From contig JAECUM010004965.1 in the NCBI GenBank assembly GCA_016617855.1, positions 49,275-113,274 of the forward strand: a stretch of 64,000 bases of DNA, given 5' to 3'. The position numbers were made by a program, and so were the translations under genes. Shown here piece after piece: positions 48,546-57,498 of this stretch (its first letter is position 1; each line of letters starts with the position of its first letter). This stretch comes from Megalonaias nervosa (Eukaryota > Mollusca > Bivalvia > Unionida > Unionidae). Under the pieces are notes generated by a model. The model was not told where the DNA came from and ran no database searches. It saw nothing but the letters and a program-made list of their open reading frames with translations.

Positions 48546-48866
48546 TCAAATTGACCTCAACAGTATATCAGTTTGGTATCAACAAAACAGAATGCATATT
48601 AATGCCTCTAAAAAGAAATGTATGACAATCGGAACAAGGCAGCTCCTATCTACTAACATGGATTTACTTCTAACTAACTATGGCTTAAACGTGTCTGGTG
48701 GAATACACATATGATAACATACGTGCACTGGTAATCAAACCAATAACTTTCTTAAAATTACAGTCGAAATTTCTACATCCCCAGTCATTTAAACTTTATT
48801 TTTCGGAATATATAATACCACGGATAGACTACGGCTGTACCACATGGGAACACATCCAATTATATT
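48546..48866 (+). pseudogene. LINE (non-LTR retrotransposon) RT fragment, left part
   Basis: One frame reads DLNSISVWYQQNRMHINASK then KKCMTIGTRQ, the conserved 'W...N.M.IN..K.K.M.IG' block of CR1/L2/Jockey-type reverse transcriptases. A second frame further on reads FSEYIIPRIDYGCTTWEH, the '..I.P...Y...WG' block that follows. It is frameshifted between the two. It stops at the Polinton boundary and resumes at 63,900, so the Polinton sits inside this copy. Confidence 0.65.
48861..48866. repeat. target site duplication, left
   Basis: tatatt immediately left of the element; the same six bases begin at 63,900. One T is ambiguous because the right end reads ctgct, so the tip could be placed one base differently. 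Confidence 0.85.
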
Positions 48867-49030
48867 AGCAACTGAGAGTGTGGATCCTACAAATATCGAC
48901 AAAGGCCGAAAATCGCAACCAAACTACTTGCTTCAATAATAAGCGTCGAAAAAAAGCGTCGACGGCCCAATCGGCCTCAGATATGATTTCGATCCACACT
49001 CTCTGCTGCTAAATTAGACAGACCCGATAA
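48867..49030 (+). repeat. Polinton left terminal inverted repeat
   Basis: Inverted copy at 63,739-63,899 with about three mismatches (two in the outermost seven bases, one near 48,917). It begins AGCA, as Polinton ends typically start AG. Inside, the arm 48,867-48,886 is inverted at 48,991-49,010 (18/20), so the outer 144 bp can fold back on itself. It also contains two gcgtcga copies around an A run. Confidence 0.95.
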
Positions 49031-49039
49031 TTATTTATA

Positions 49040-49952
49040 ATGATAGGTGAACCTTATTCAGCTAGATTAGCTCGAGAACGATTAGAAGCAATTAAAAAAC
49101 ATACCGCTCCGTGATTCTGTTAAACAAAAGTTAAAAAAACGCGTCAACAAACACAAGAAGAATTTGCAGAATCAGCAGAACAATTATTTAAACCAATTGT
49201 TCAACCAACTAAGAAAATTGCTGCAGCAACTGAGAAAATAGCAGAACGAACTAAGAAAACAAAACAGATCTTACGAGATGTTCCAGCTGAAATAGCTACT
49301 GTATTACCACAACAATTACCACAAGATCAAGATCTTACTGAAGCGCAGTTAGACCCATTGACAATGACATATAACCAATTACAAATACATAGACTAATGG
49401 ATAAATTTAATCCTTCGTTTGTTGATTTAATGGATGATAAAAATGAAGCGATTAACATAGCTGTATATTCCTTCAGAGATGCAGCCACATATGTAAAACT
49501 TGAATATGTTCGTGGATATAAACCCGAACAAATTGTTAAGGATATATATCGTATTTATAGAGGAATTCCAGCAATTAGATCATCACATACAGATGATTAT
49601 CAAAAATTTGTCGATGATATAGACAAACGCGCTGAAGAGGTTTACAGTAGCGAGGAATCTAAACTTAAAAAAACAATCTAAGATTGGTCGAATAAAAAGT
49701 TCAATATCTAAAAAATTTACTCCAGAAAAGAAATCAACTGGAAGCGGCATTGTTACTTCGTGTCCAAATAGCGTTCTTGCTGACGTTGATCGGTTAGAGA
49801 TTCTAATTGGCGGAAAACGAGCTGGTAATAATTCTCCAGAAATAATCAATGAAGCAGTTGATATTTGTCAGCGATTATTTACCGGAAAAATTATAGATAA
49901 TTATATCTACGGAGAACTTATTGATGAACTAGTCGATGATTATTCCGATTGA
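49040..49952 (+). pseudogene. Polinton protein of unknown function, frameshifted
   Basis: First gene from the left end, starting MIGEPYSARLARERLEA just inside the TIR. The frame is broken in the first 35 codons: it shifts near 49,100 and back near 49,137, both at A runs. It is then open as a Gln/Lys/Glu-rich, probably helical region (49,140-49,681) with DLMDDKNEAINIAVYSFRDA, and continues in another frame after the A run at 49,667 to a stop at 49,952 (GGKRAGNNSPEIINEAVD). I do not recognise the family. Its position before the core and capsid genes suggests a virion-associated protein. Whether the third segment is the same gene or a separate small one is uncertain. Confidence 0.5.
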
Positions 49953-49971
49953 AGATACGGTATAAAATAGC

Positions 49972-50484
49972 ATGATAATACATCGTTCAATGCGTAGACC
50001 AGTCATGGTTAGAATAATAAATTCCAGATTACCGGTTTACAAATTAACTTACGGTGATGGACTTGGTAATCTTGTTCAAGGTTTATTTACAAGAATAGCT
50101 CCAAAGGCAGGTCCAATTTTAAAACAACTTGGAATGAAAGCTATTGATATTATTCGCGATAAGGGTATCAGCTCTATTGGTGATGTTGCCAGTAAGGCAC
50201 TTTCATCAATCAAAGATAGACTGACACAATTAGTACGTAAAAATCCTCCAAAAAATTTCCAAGGTAAAATTACAAATAATTTTCCAAAACCTCAAGATGT
50301 GAAACTACCTAGTACTGAAATTATGCCCGCAAATGTTAGTAAGATAATAAATCAAGCCGCAAATCAAAACTATTAGAATTAACCTCGCGTATTGATCCTG
50401 ACGCAGAAAAAAATATCGTTTCAAGTTTAATAGCAGGAAGTGGAATTATTCCGCGAAATCATCTTCGTGTTAAACGCAGGCGAT
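49972..50484 (+). pseudogene. Polinton core/minor virion protein (pVI/pX-like?), frameshifted
   Basis: Starts MIIHRSMRRPVMVRIINSRL. Residues 25-75 hold a Gly-rich amphipathic segment (YGDGLGNLVQGLFTRIAPKA, then KAIDIIRDKGISSIGDVASK), like the membrane-active or core minor proteins found beside Polinton capsid genes. The main frame stops at 50,376, but the adjacent frame continues SKLLELTSRIDPDAEK and ends with the basic RVKRRR at 50,484, so one frameshift lies near 50,360. A palindromic element (50,263-50,285) encodes GKITNNFP within it. The MCP starts 10 bp downstream. Assignment to a named adenoviral counterpart is inference. Confidence 0.5.
50263..50285. repeat. Polinton palindromic element in the core-protein gene
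   Basis: aaaattacaaataatttt followed by CC; encodes GKITNNFP. Confidence 0.6.
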
Positions 50485-50494
50485 AATAATAAAA

Positions 50495-51878
50495 ATGTTT
50501 AAACAGGAATCTGACCCCGCATTTGATGTAAATGAGCCGGTTTCAAGAAATGAATCCGTTCGGGATTTTCAATATTATTCTTATGAAGCTCGAATACCAA
50601 ATCAACGCGGACGAATTGAAATACAAGTTCAGGATACAAGTAGGTATTTCTTACCCGCTGAAGCATTTATTGAAGTAGAGGGCGAAATTGTAAAAGACGA
50701 TGATACAAATTAACATGGTGATATTAGTGTTGGTTTTGTTAATAACGGTATTATGGCGTTATTTGATAGCGCTACGTACATGATTGACGGAAAAAATATT
50801 GAATCGATTCAAAAAGACGCCGATGTTGCTACGACGATAATTAGTCTTGCAAGATATTCTGACGATTATTCAAGATCAGCTGGTCCGTCAATGATGTTTG
50901 CCAAGGATACTTCTAACCACGCTGAATACAAACAGTATGAAATTAGACGTCCAAGAAATTTTGCTGAAAATGCCGACGCGGATGTGCAAAGAATGATTAT
51001 TAATATCGATGCAGATTTCAACATAGGGTTCTTAGCGCGTCGATCTATGCTAAGTGGTGATAGCAGAAGATTTTCGTGTTCAATTCCGTTATCACATATT
51101 TTTGGATTTTGCAGAGATATCAGAAAAGTTATTTTTGGAGCTAAACATACAGTTGTACTCGTACGAAAAGCCACAGATAATGATGCACTTTGGCGACCTG
51201 CTGGTGATGCAGGAAAAGTGTTACTAACAAAACTTCCATTGTGGATGCCAGCAATGACTCCATCAATAACTGAGGAAAGTAAATTACTTTCTTTTATGAA
51301 TAGCGGCGGCAAATCAACATTATCATGGTTAACAACTACCACAGATAGTGTTCAAAGTGCTGTTAATGGTTTATTTACATGGCAAATAGCATCACAACAG
51401 GGTATTTCTGCGCCGAGGCATATATTTATTGCACTCCAAAATGTTGCACGAGTAAACTCACAAACACATAGTGCAATGATATTTGACAATCTCAATGTTT
51501 CTGAGGTCTCGCTCAGGATAAATGGACATCAGGAACCATCTGAAGATATATTATTAAATTTTGAACTGAATCATGTAGCACGCGCATATCATCGTTTAAT
51601 GACTTATATGGGACGCGATCAAAATATTGATACTGGATTACAAATATCTCAGCGAGATTTTACAACGCTATATCCGATCTATTATTTTTCGCTGGAACAC
51701 CTTGGGTTTATTTAGACAATCTGTTGTTGATATATATTTCCGAGCTCGTGTCAACAGAAATGTCGTAGACATTCCTAATTACAAAGCAATCGCTGTTGTA
51801 CTTAGTGATAAAGCAATGTTGCTTGAAGGTATGGGTGGTCGTATGAGAGTAATTGATGCGCCGGTGGAAAATTTGTAA
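50495..51878 (+). pseudogene. Polinton major capsid protein (double jelly roll), broken
   Basis: About 460 codons in all, the longest capsid-block gene. The N-terminus is MFKQESDPAFDVNEP with FQYYSYEARIPNQRGRIEIQ. An in-frame TAA at 50,711-50,713 splits it, and the same frame stays open from 50,753 to 51,715 (FAENADADVQRMI, FSCSIPLSHIFGFCRDIRKV, LNFELNHVARAYHRLMTYMG, FTTLYPIYYF). Near 51,705 the reading passes to another frame (RQSVVDIYFRARVN, YKAIAVVLSDKAMLLEG) that ends at 51,878. The Y-P-I/Y-Y-F and AVVLSDK blocks fit the MCP group often listed as F54H12.2-like in invertebrate genomes (recognised, not searched). It would form the hexon-like capsomer. Broken by one stop and one frameshift. 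Confidence 0.72.
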
Positions 51879-51960
51879 AATTTTCTAAGAAAATCTGTAA
51901 ATACAAAATTACCTAGAAAATCTCAGGAGATTTTTTCAATTTTGCCAAGTGAATTTTCCG
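51866..51960. repeat. cluster of palindromic elements after the MCP gene
   Basis: Three consecutive units: ggaaaatttgtaaaattttc, gaaaatctcaggagattttt and caattttgccaagtgaattt. The last is repeated inverted at 56,152-56,171. Confidence 0.6.
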
Positions 51961-51967
51961 TATTTAG

Positions 51968-52439
51968 AACCAAAAAAAGATAATAATTATAATTCCGTAT
52001 TACAACGTCAACGTTAGTTTGACTCCTGGTCAAATTAAAAAATACAATTAGCATCAAAAATTCTCGTGGAGCATCAATATCGTTATCGCGAAAACAAATC
52101 TTAAATGGTCCTAATAAACTATCATTAACAAAACGTCAACTTAAACATTTAAATGACGCCAAACAATCAAAAACTGGATTACGAATTAATCTGTCCGTGG
52201 ACACAATTAAAAACATCGTTAAATCTGGCGGAATTTTTCCGTTTCTTGCAGCAATACCAGCGTTAATAGCTGCTGAGGCTCCTGCAGTTGCTAAAGCGGC
52301 CGCACTTGGCGCAGTTGGAACAGCTGTAGGAATGGCATTAAAAAAAGCGACAGGGAAAGGCCTGCGATTGCCAGGAACAAATCCAGCCCAAGAGAGATTT
52401 TACCGTGGACAAGGATTAAGAATACCAGGAACGCGATAA
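51968..52439 (+). pseudogene. Polinton minor protein with hydrophobic segment and LPG motifs
   Basis: The frame from about 51,968 encodes VNVSLTPGQIKK, then shifts at the A run near 52,040 into KNSRGASISLSRKQI. The rest is open to 52,439: internal Leu/Lys repeats (SLSRKQ, SLTKRQLKHL), an Ala-rich hydrophobic helix (FPFLAAIPALIAAEAPAVAK), then GLRLPG and GLRIPGTR. The two-fold 'x-LT-x-x-Q-I-K/R' theme followed by an Ala-rich helix and a G-L-x-L/I-P-G ending recurs in Polinton capsid blocks. No ATG is visible for the first part. A membrane-active minor capsid role is likely but unproven. Confidence 0.5.
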
Positions 52440-52578
52440 CAGATTATCCTGTAATTATGTACAAGATTAAATATTCATTTTTACCTATGTCAAATTTTGA
52501 TTTACTAAATGTCGTTAAATTTTTAAAAATTAAAAACTTTAGAGGAGTTTTTATGCGAGATCAGTTACCAGCGCGCGT

Positions 52579-52625
52579 GAAAATTTCCGGAGATTTTCCC
52601 ACGAGAATTTCCGGAGATTTTCCCA
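52579..52625. repeat. tandem pair of palindromic elements in the protease gene
   Basis: gaaaatttccggagattttc and gagaatttccggagattttc, 24 bp apart, add (K/R)ISGDFP twice in frame within a variable loop. Confidence 0.8.
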
Positions 52626-52770
52626 TAGAAACAGGAATTATTAATCTTGATAAAAGTTCTGGACCTGGCACTCACTGGGTTGCTTACGCGATTGATCCGC
52701 GTGGAATTGTTTATTTTAATTCTTACGGATTAGCTCTACCAAAGGAGTTTTTAGCGTATATTGCTGGTAA

Positions 52771-52791
52771 CAAAATTACTAGTAATTTTCC
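52771..52791. repeat. palindromic element at the break in the protease gene
   Basis: aaaattactagtaatttt is a perfect 18-bp palindrome; encodes NKITSNFP. The TAG follows 5 bp later, two codons after the encoded FP. Confidence 0.8.
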
Positions 52792-52965
52792 ACTTTAGTA
52801 TTCAACGCTACCAACACAAACACGGTTTCATCCGCCAATCTGCGGTCGTGAAGTTATTAATGTACTTGATGCAATTTCAAGAAATACAAGTATTTCTCCG
52901 CAAAAAGTTGTTCATGAATATACAACTAGCGCGTGGACACAAATTAGAAATTCATAAATGAATAC

Positions 52966-54148
52966 ATGGTTGATATTTACGGAAGACCGCCGCATAAAGC
53001 CACAGGTAATTTTGTTTCTGAAGATTTACTTAGTTTAACAATAAGCCAAGTTCGCGATGAAATATCAGATTTGTTAAATCTAAAACAAGTTGATTCTGGC
53101 GAATTGGTTATATTTGAAAATGAAAAAGAAAAACTAATGATGAGTAATGTCTCAATTGGTGATATTTTTGTTAAAAATTCACAAGCTCGCTATGGCAATA
53201 TAGCCGTGTACAAAGAAGGAAAAATAATCCCAAACAATAATACTCCGGATTCGATACGAGCCAGTATTGAACAAAGGTTGATGAAATCGGGAGATACAAT
53301 GACTGGAGAACTTAATATGAGCGGGAATAAAATTATAAACGTTAAAACACCGGAAACGGACTTAGACGCGGTAACGAAGAAATATACCGACGACGCTGTA
53401 GCGTTAGCTGTAGCGCCGCGTTTGTTAAAATCCGGCGACGTGATGACTGGAAACCTTGATATGGGTGGAAATAGAATTTTAAATTTATCCAGGCCAACTG
53501 ATGGCTTCGAAACGGTTACAAAAAGATATGCTGATGCGGGTTTGGCGAAATCCGGCGGCGTGATGACTGGAAACCTTGATATGGGAGGGAATAAAATTTT
53601 AAACGTTAAAACACCTGAATCGGATTCAGACGCGTCCACGAAATTATACGTTGATGCGCGTTGTTAAAATCAGGTGATGTGATGACTGGAGAACTTAATA
53701 TAGTATTAAATAAAATTTTACACGTTAAAACACCTGAAACGGATTCAGACGCGTCCACGAAATTATACGTTGATGCGCGTTTGTTAAAATCCGGTGATGT
53801 GATGACTGGAGAACTTAATATGGGATTAAATAAAATTATAAACGTTAAAACACCGGAAACGAATTCAGACGTTGTAACAAAGAAATATGTCGATGAAAAA
53901 TTAATGAATTTTGTATGTGTGGTAAGTTCTGGAAGGGGAATTTGGTCAGAAACAAACAATTCAGTTAGTATTCTCGCGCTAACTACAGGATTGTATAGAT
54001 TAATAGTTTCAGCTAAATTTTTTAACGAAACAAGAATTATGTATTCGTACAAAGATAAATTAATAACATTAATAGTTGAAAAAATATATTTATTGATGAT
54101 TACAATTACGTTCATACTCTTGAATTAATTGCAGAAGTAACATTATAA
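52966..54148 (+). pseudogene. fibre-like protein with five tail-fibre-type repeats, frameshifted
   Basis: After an N-terminal domain (residues 1-105), five direct repeats start at about 53,278, 53,422, 53,542, 53,661 and 53,781. Each is about 38-48 residues on the theme LLKSGDVMTGELNMGGNKI then NVKTPETDSDAVTKKYVD. This repeat occurs in phage tail fibres and trimeric shafts, so a host-contacting spike is inferred. The frame is lost at the start of repeat 4 (near 53,655), resumes in another frame, and shifts again at an A run near 54,085 before a short C-terminal end (DYNYVHTLELIAEVTL) at 54,148. The start at 52,966 lies 8 bp after the protease stop, with a second ATG 7 bp upstream out of frame. 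Confidence 0.75.
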
Positions 54149-54149
54149 T

Positions 54150-54605
54150 ATGAATTTGGCTACAAATTCATCCATAAATAACAAAATTGCCAGTAATTTT
54201 GCGTCCAAATACAGATATGATGAAGTAACATCAATGCAAAATAAATTGAAAACCATAATCAGCGATTGTGAAAAAAATTTTAAAAATATCGTAAACGCAT
54301 AAAAATCATTGATGTGATCGTTTACAGCGTTTCTGCGGCTGTTGCTAGCGTCGGTGTAATTTTGTCCACAGTCACAATGATGTCCCCGGTTGTTGTAACG
54401 ATCTGCATCAACGACGATTGCTGGTGCGCTAAGTATTATCGCGAAAAAAATCTCAACTTGTACTTGTAATAAATTACACGAGTATGTGCAACGTCATCAC
54501 AATGCAACGTCGGCACGGAACAAATTATCAGCATATCTTAGCGATGGAAAAATATCCGAAGACGAGTACAGATCAATGTTGAAGATAAACAATCTGTATA
54601 AATGA
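54150..54605 (+). pseudogene. Polinton small membrane protein, frameshifted
   Basis: Starts MNLATNSSINNKIASNFASK and runs 50 codons to a stop at 54,302. The next frame encodes a hydrophobic segment (VIVYSVSAAVASVGVILSTV) and a third frame, from about 54,410, continues with a second hydrophobic stretch (STTIAGALSIIAKKI), ending SDGKISEDEYRSMLKINNLY before TGA at 54,603-54,605. This order (two hydrophobic helices, then a charged helical DGKIS-E/D-E end) is a recurrent small protein between fibre and penton genes in Polintons. The stop overlaps the penton ATG by 4 bp. Two frameshifts inferred. Confidence 0.55.
54181..54200. repeat. palindromic element in the membrane-protein gene
   Basis: aaaattgccagtaatttt, near-palindromic; encodes NKIASNFA. 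Confidence 0.65.
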
Positions 54606-56019
54606 GTGAAATTGCTATGATTTTATCTGAAATCGCTACAGTTTCAAAAGAAATTGCTACAAACACATCCACGAGGTCAACAATGATATCAATAAGTTCA
54701 ACTAAGCCGGAATTTAGCGTTTATTTTCCCACTGCAATAACCGCCAACGAAATCGCATTAGGGCAATTACGAGTTTATTATAGCTGGCCAAATATTCGTT
54801 CGAAAGCGTTTAATGGACTTCAACCGAACAATTCGCTTGTTTTTGCGAATCAGAATAAACCAGATGGAACACCGAACTGGAACGTTGTTGCTATTCCAAC
54901 AGGCAGTTATCAAATTGAACAAATTAATGATGAAAATCAGCGGCGGATTAAATCAATTACGGGAAAAGAATCAAAAATAGCTATTACTGTTCACGAGCCA
55001 ACATTAAGTGCTACGATTGAAATTCTTTCTCCAGGTTACGTCGTTGATATTTATGCGAGTTCGATCAGATACGTGCTAGGCTGGCCAGAAACAACTCCGT
55101 CGTATGATGGCCCGGCAGAACCAAACATTTACTAATTTTTAACAACTGGAAAAAAAATATAAAACGAATCCGAATTATTTAAAATGGCTTCTGTGGAGGT
55201 ACGACGAAGATTTTCAACAATTTGAACTTCATGGTAGATATTTTTATTTTTACGATGACGAGTTTGATCCCTTTAATGGCCAAAAAGTTTTCGACGATAT
55301 ATTTTCATCGTGGACATCAAATATTGAAAACGAATATAATAAAATGATGGATACATTAAGGAATTTAATTTTATCTTTGACGCAACTTTACAACGAAGAT
55401 GTGCTTGTGGAAACCATCGATGTAATAAAACATTTAAATCAAGTCATTTATGATTTACGACTTCTTAACGATATAATAATTAAAATTATAAGAGAAAATA
55501 GTTTGGGTATATTAAAACCTTCTTTTCTTGAATATTATAAAATAACAGAAGAAGAATTCAAAATATTTATAATACCAGGTTTTAACAACACTGAAATGAA
55601 AATAAAGCTTGCAGACGTTATCACGGAAAATTTCCCAAAAATCCGTGAATCATGGTTAAAAGGAGCTCCGCCGGATAAAATTCTTCGTCATAACAACGAT
55701 CCATACTCGGGCGGCCGTCATGTTTCCCCAGGCATCTTAAACATCACAAATGTAATCGCGGTTAATTGATCTGCGACGCCATCGACGGCAGTTATCAAGC
55801 TGATTTACAACAGTGGGCTCAACAAGGATACATTCTTTATTCATTTACGCCAAATGTTTCGCCAGGTTATTTAATTGTTTTAGAACAATTAATCCAGTTT
55901 ATCTGCGAACACAGAATCGTATGTTATCAAGAATAATTTTTAAATTAACCGATCAATCCGGGTATTTATTAGACACGCGTGGGGAGGTTCTAAATATAAA
56001 TTTGTATGTGCGGTCGTGA
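54602..56019 (+). pseudogene. penton-like minor capsid protein, interrupted
   Basis: The N-terminal part (54,602-55,135) reads MSEIAMILSEIATVSKEIAT, then SVYFPTAITANEIALGQLRV, IPTGSYQIEQIND and a GYVVDIYASS/YVLGWPETTP block, which matches the N-terminal half of the Polinton single-jelly-roll (penton-type) protein. The matching C-terminal half lies at about 55,705-56,019: ILNITNVIAVN, then in a second frame CDAIDGSYQADLQQWAQQG and FTPNVSPGYL, then in a third frame IIFKLTDQSGYLLDTRGE ending at 56,019. About 570 bp of unrelated coding-like DNA separates the halves. One insertion and two frameshifts; not functional as read. Confidence 0.62.
55134..55704 (+). other. coding-like insertion within the penton gene
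   Basis: From about 55,148 to 55,704 one frame is open and protein-like: KTNPNYLKWLLWRYDEDFQQ, YFYFYDDEFDPFNGQKVFD, MMDTLRNLILSLTQLYNED, then ILRHNNDPYS, where it joins the second penton half in frame. At the 5' side it is one frame off from the first half. The four bases tact occur at both edges (about 55,131-55,134 and 55,701-55,704), perhaps a small target duplication. No domain recognised; it is not intein-like (no N-terminal Cys block). It contains a hairpin palindrome (55,622-55,647). Confidence 0.45.
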
Positions 56020-56183
56020 AGATTCTTCGAAAATGCAAAATTACAATTTTGTAATGAATTTTTCAATTTCCTAATTATTTTTCTGATACGCTGTATTTTT
56101 TAAACAAAAAAAAAAATAATTATTTTTTTTGTCATATAATCAGATCCGCGAGAAATTCACTTGGCAAAATTGTAATTTTGTAT
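56020..56183. other. convergent intergenic spacer with palindromes
   Basis: A spacer between the converging penton and coiled-coil genes. It holds a gcaaaattacaattttg palindrome, A and T homopolymers, and gaaattcacttggcaaaatt (56,152-56,171), which is the inverse of 51,941-51,960 (19/20). It may serve as a bidirectional terminator; this is inference. Confidence 0.45.
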
Positions 56184-56576
56184 TTACTGTAATAAATCAA
56201 ATCCGTTATTTGAATTATTTCCGTCCTCCTCAGATAAAAGATCCTTTAACGCTTTAACACGAGCTGTTATAATCTTTCTCTGCTTGTATTCACGATATAA
56301 TTCTGCTCTGACCCGTTCGATTGCTCGTGAAAGTGGTATAAATTCTTTCACCTGATTATTTGTGCAAAACAATAATGAATTTTTCATTGATTCTTGTAGT
56401 ATTTTTATAAATCTGTAATCGGACGATAACGTGTTTCTACCTTCTATCACCAAAACCTCTAACGATTCAAAGTCTGCATTGATCTTAATCGGATCAAGAT
56501 CTTAATGCAGTTTCATCTTATCATCTTTTAGTTTTTTAATAGCGTCGATAATAGCATTGATGTTTTCTTGGTTCAT
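56184..56576 (-). pseudogene. Polinton coiled-coil protein of unknown function, one stop
   Basis: Leftward gene starting MNQENINAIIDAIKKLKDDK at 56,576. An in-frame TAA near 56,502-56,504 interrupts it, and the same frame runs to 56,184 with IKILQESMKNSLLFCTNNQV and a charged helical end (ERVRAELYREYKQRKIITAR, LKDLLSEEDGNN). About 130 codons, probably coiled coil. The stop lies in a gatctt...aagatc palindrome. Family not recognised. Confidence 0.5.
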
Positions 56577-56654
56577 TTTATAATATATCCATTTGTCTAA
56601 ATAGTAAATCAGAGAAATCAGAGAAAAACAAATCTTATTATAATGTTTTATGAA

Positions 56655-57450
56655 ATACGATCTTTTGTTTGTGCTTCTTTGATAACGCCTATTTGGTCAT
56701 ATTATTTGCAACACAATATATCGAATATGTATTAATGCCAAAATATTTACCAGCTGCAGTCATCGACGGAAACAATGTTTCTTTGCCGGTCTCTACGTTT
56801 ACAGATTTAACTGGTATTGGATATTTACTACGTTTGCCGGTATTACCAAACTTGCAGTTTTGACTTTGCGTAATAACTCGTAAATTAATTTATGAATTAT
56901 CTTCCCGATCTGAATTAATATGATCGATTATAAATCCGTTTTTGATTAAACCGTTAAAACATTCATATACAAATCTGTTGGATTGATATCTTTTATTTCC
57001 AACATTAAATCTGAAATAACCACTATTATCAACTTGCCCGATTGGTATTTTACGCCGACAGTTTCTGATGGTGCCATCGCACGATGCTTCGTAATTGCTA
57101 ATAACAGGATGTTTTACAAACTTGTTTTGTTCTATTAATGTTTATTCGAAAAATGATCTTCAAATTTATCAATGTAATATTTCGCATTATTTATCGGCGA
57201 ATCAATTCCATGAGTAATACTTTTTTTTATCATAATATCGTTTTAATTCCCTGTATTTTTCTCCACCACATTTCAGGCACAATTGAGTTTCTCCTCGAAC
57301 TCCCATTCCGCATTTTATGCACGGTTTTGGTCCTAAACTTCCACGGCGAAAATGTTGCATATGATACCCGCAGAATTCGTTTAAACACGATTTATCGCAA
57401 GAAATAAAATGACCAATCATCAACCACTTACATGTATTTGTCTTAGTCAT
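56655..57450 (-). pseudogene. Cys-rich HNH endonuclease, decayed
   Basis: Leftward. The N-terminus (57,450 to about 57,205) has paired Cys/His motifs: CKWLMIGHFISCDKSCLNEF with CGYHMQH, then CIKCG and CLKCG, a zinc-binding module. The following segment (about 57,200-57,140) is open only in another frame (INNAKYYIDKFEDHF). From 57,140 the first frame returns with HPVISNYEASCDGTIRN, NRFVYECFNGLIKNGFIIDH, INSDREDNS, an in-frame TAA, then LRVITQSQNCKFGN: the His-Asn-type core of homing HNH nucleases. A NUMOD-like tail follows (VNVETGKETLFPSMTAAGKY). A second in-frame TAG lies near 56,692. It would nick or cut DNA, perhaps for homing. Two frameshifts and two stops. Confidence 0.65.
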
Positions 57451-57498
57451 TATAACTACAACTAAAATTTAATTGAATACATATTTTCTTTAATAGTA

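Larger units (their letters stand above)
52457..52957 (+). pseudogene. adenain-like cysteine protease, interrupted by a stop
   Basis: Adenovirus-type maturation protease that cleaves capsid precursors. It begins MYKIKYSFLPMSNFDLL with the family block NFRGVFMRDQLP (residues 27-38). The catalytic His is H73 in GPGTHWVAY and the acidic/Asn position falls at N88 in YFNSYG. An in-frame TAG follows residue 113, and the same frame continues to TAA at 52,957 with the nucleophile C129 in FHPPICGREVI. The product as read would therefore lack its Cys. Between residues 39 and 58, two tandem copies of a 23-24-bp palindrome (52,579-52,625) add the peptide ISGDFPTRISGDFP, and a third (52,771-52,791) lies 5 bp upstream of the stop. 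Confidence 0.85.

Noticed and set aside
50866..51342. Minus-strand frame of 158 codons opposite the MCP
   Set aside because: It is a shadow of the capsid gene with no conserved features.
53190..54115. Two long minus-strand frames opposite the fibre repeats
   Set aside because: They are mirror frames created by the coding repeats on the plus strand.
55134..55704. Intein in the penton gene
   Set aside because: No Cys/Ser block at the N-terminal junction, and the HNN near the end is not followed by Cys, Ser or Thr at the splice position.
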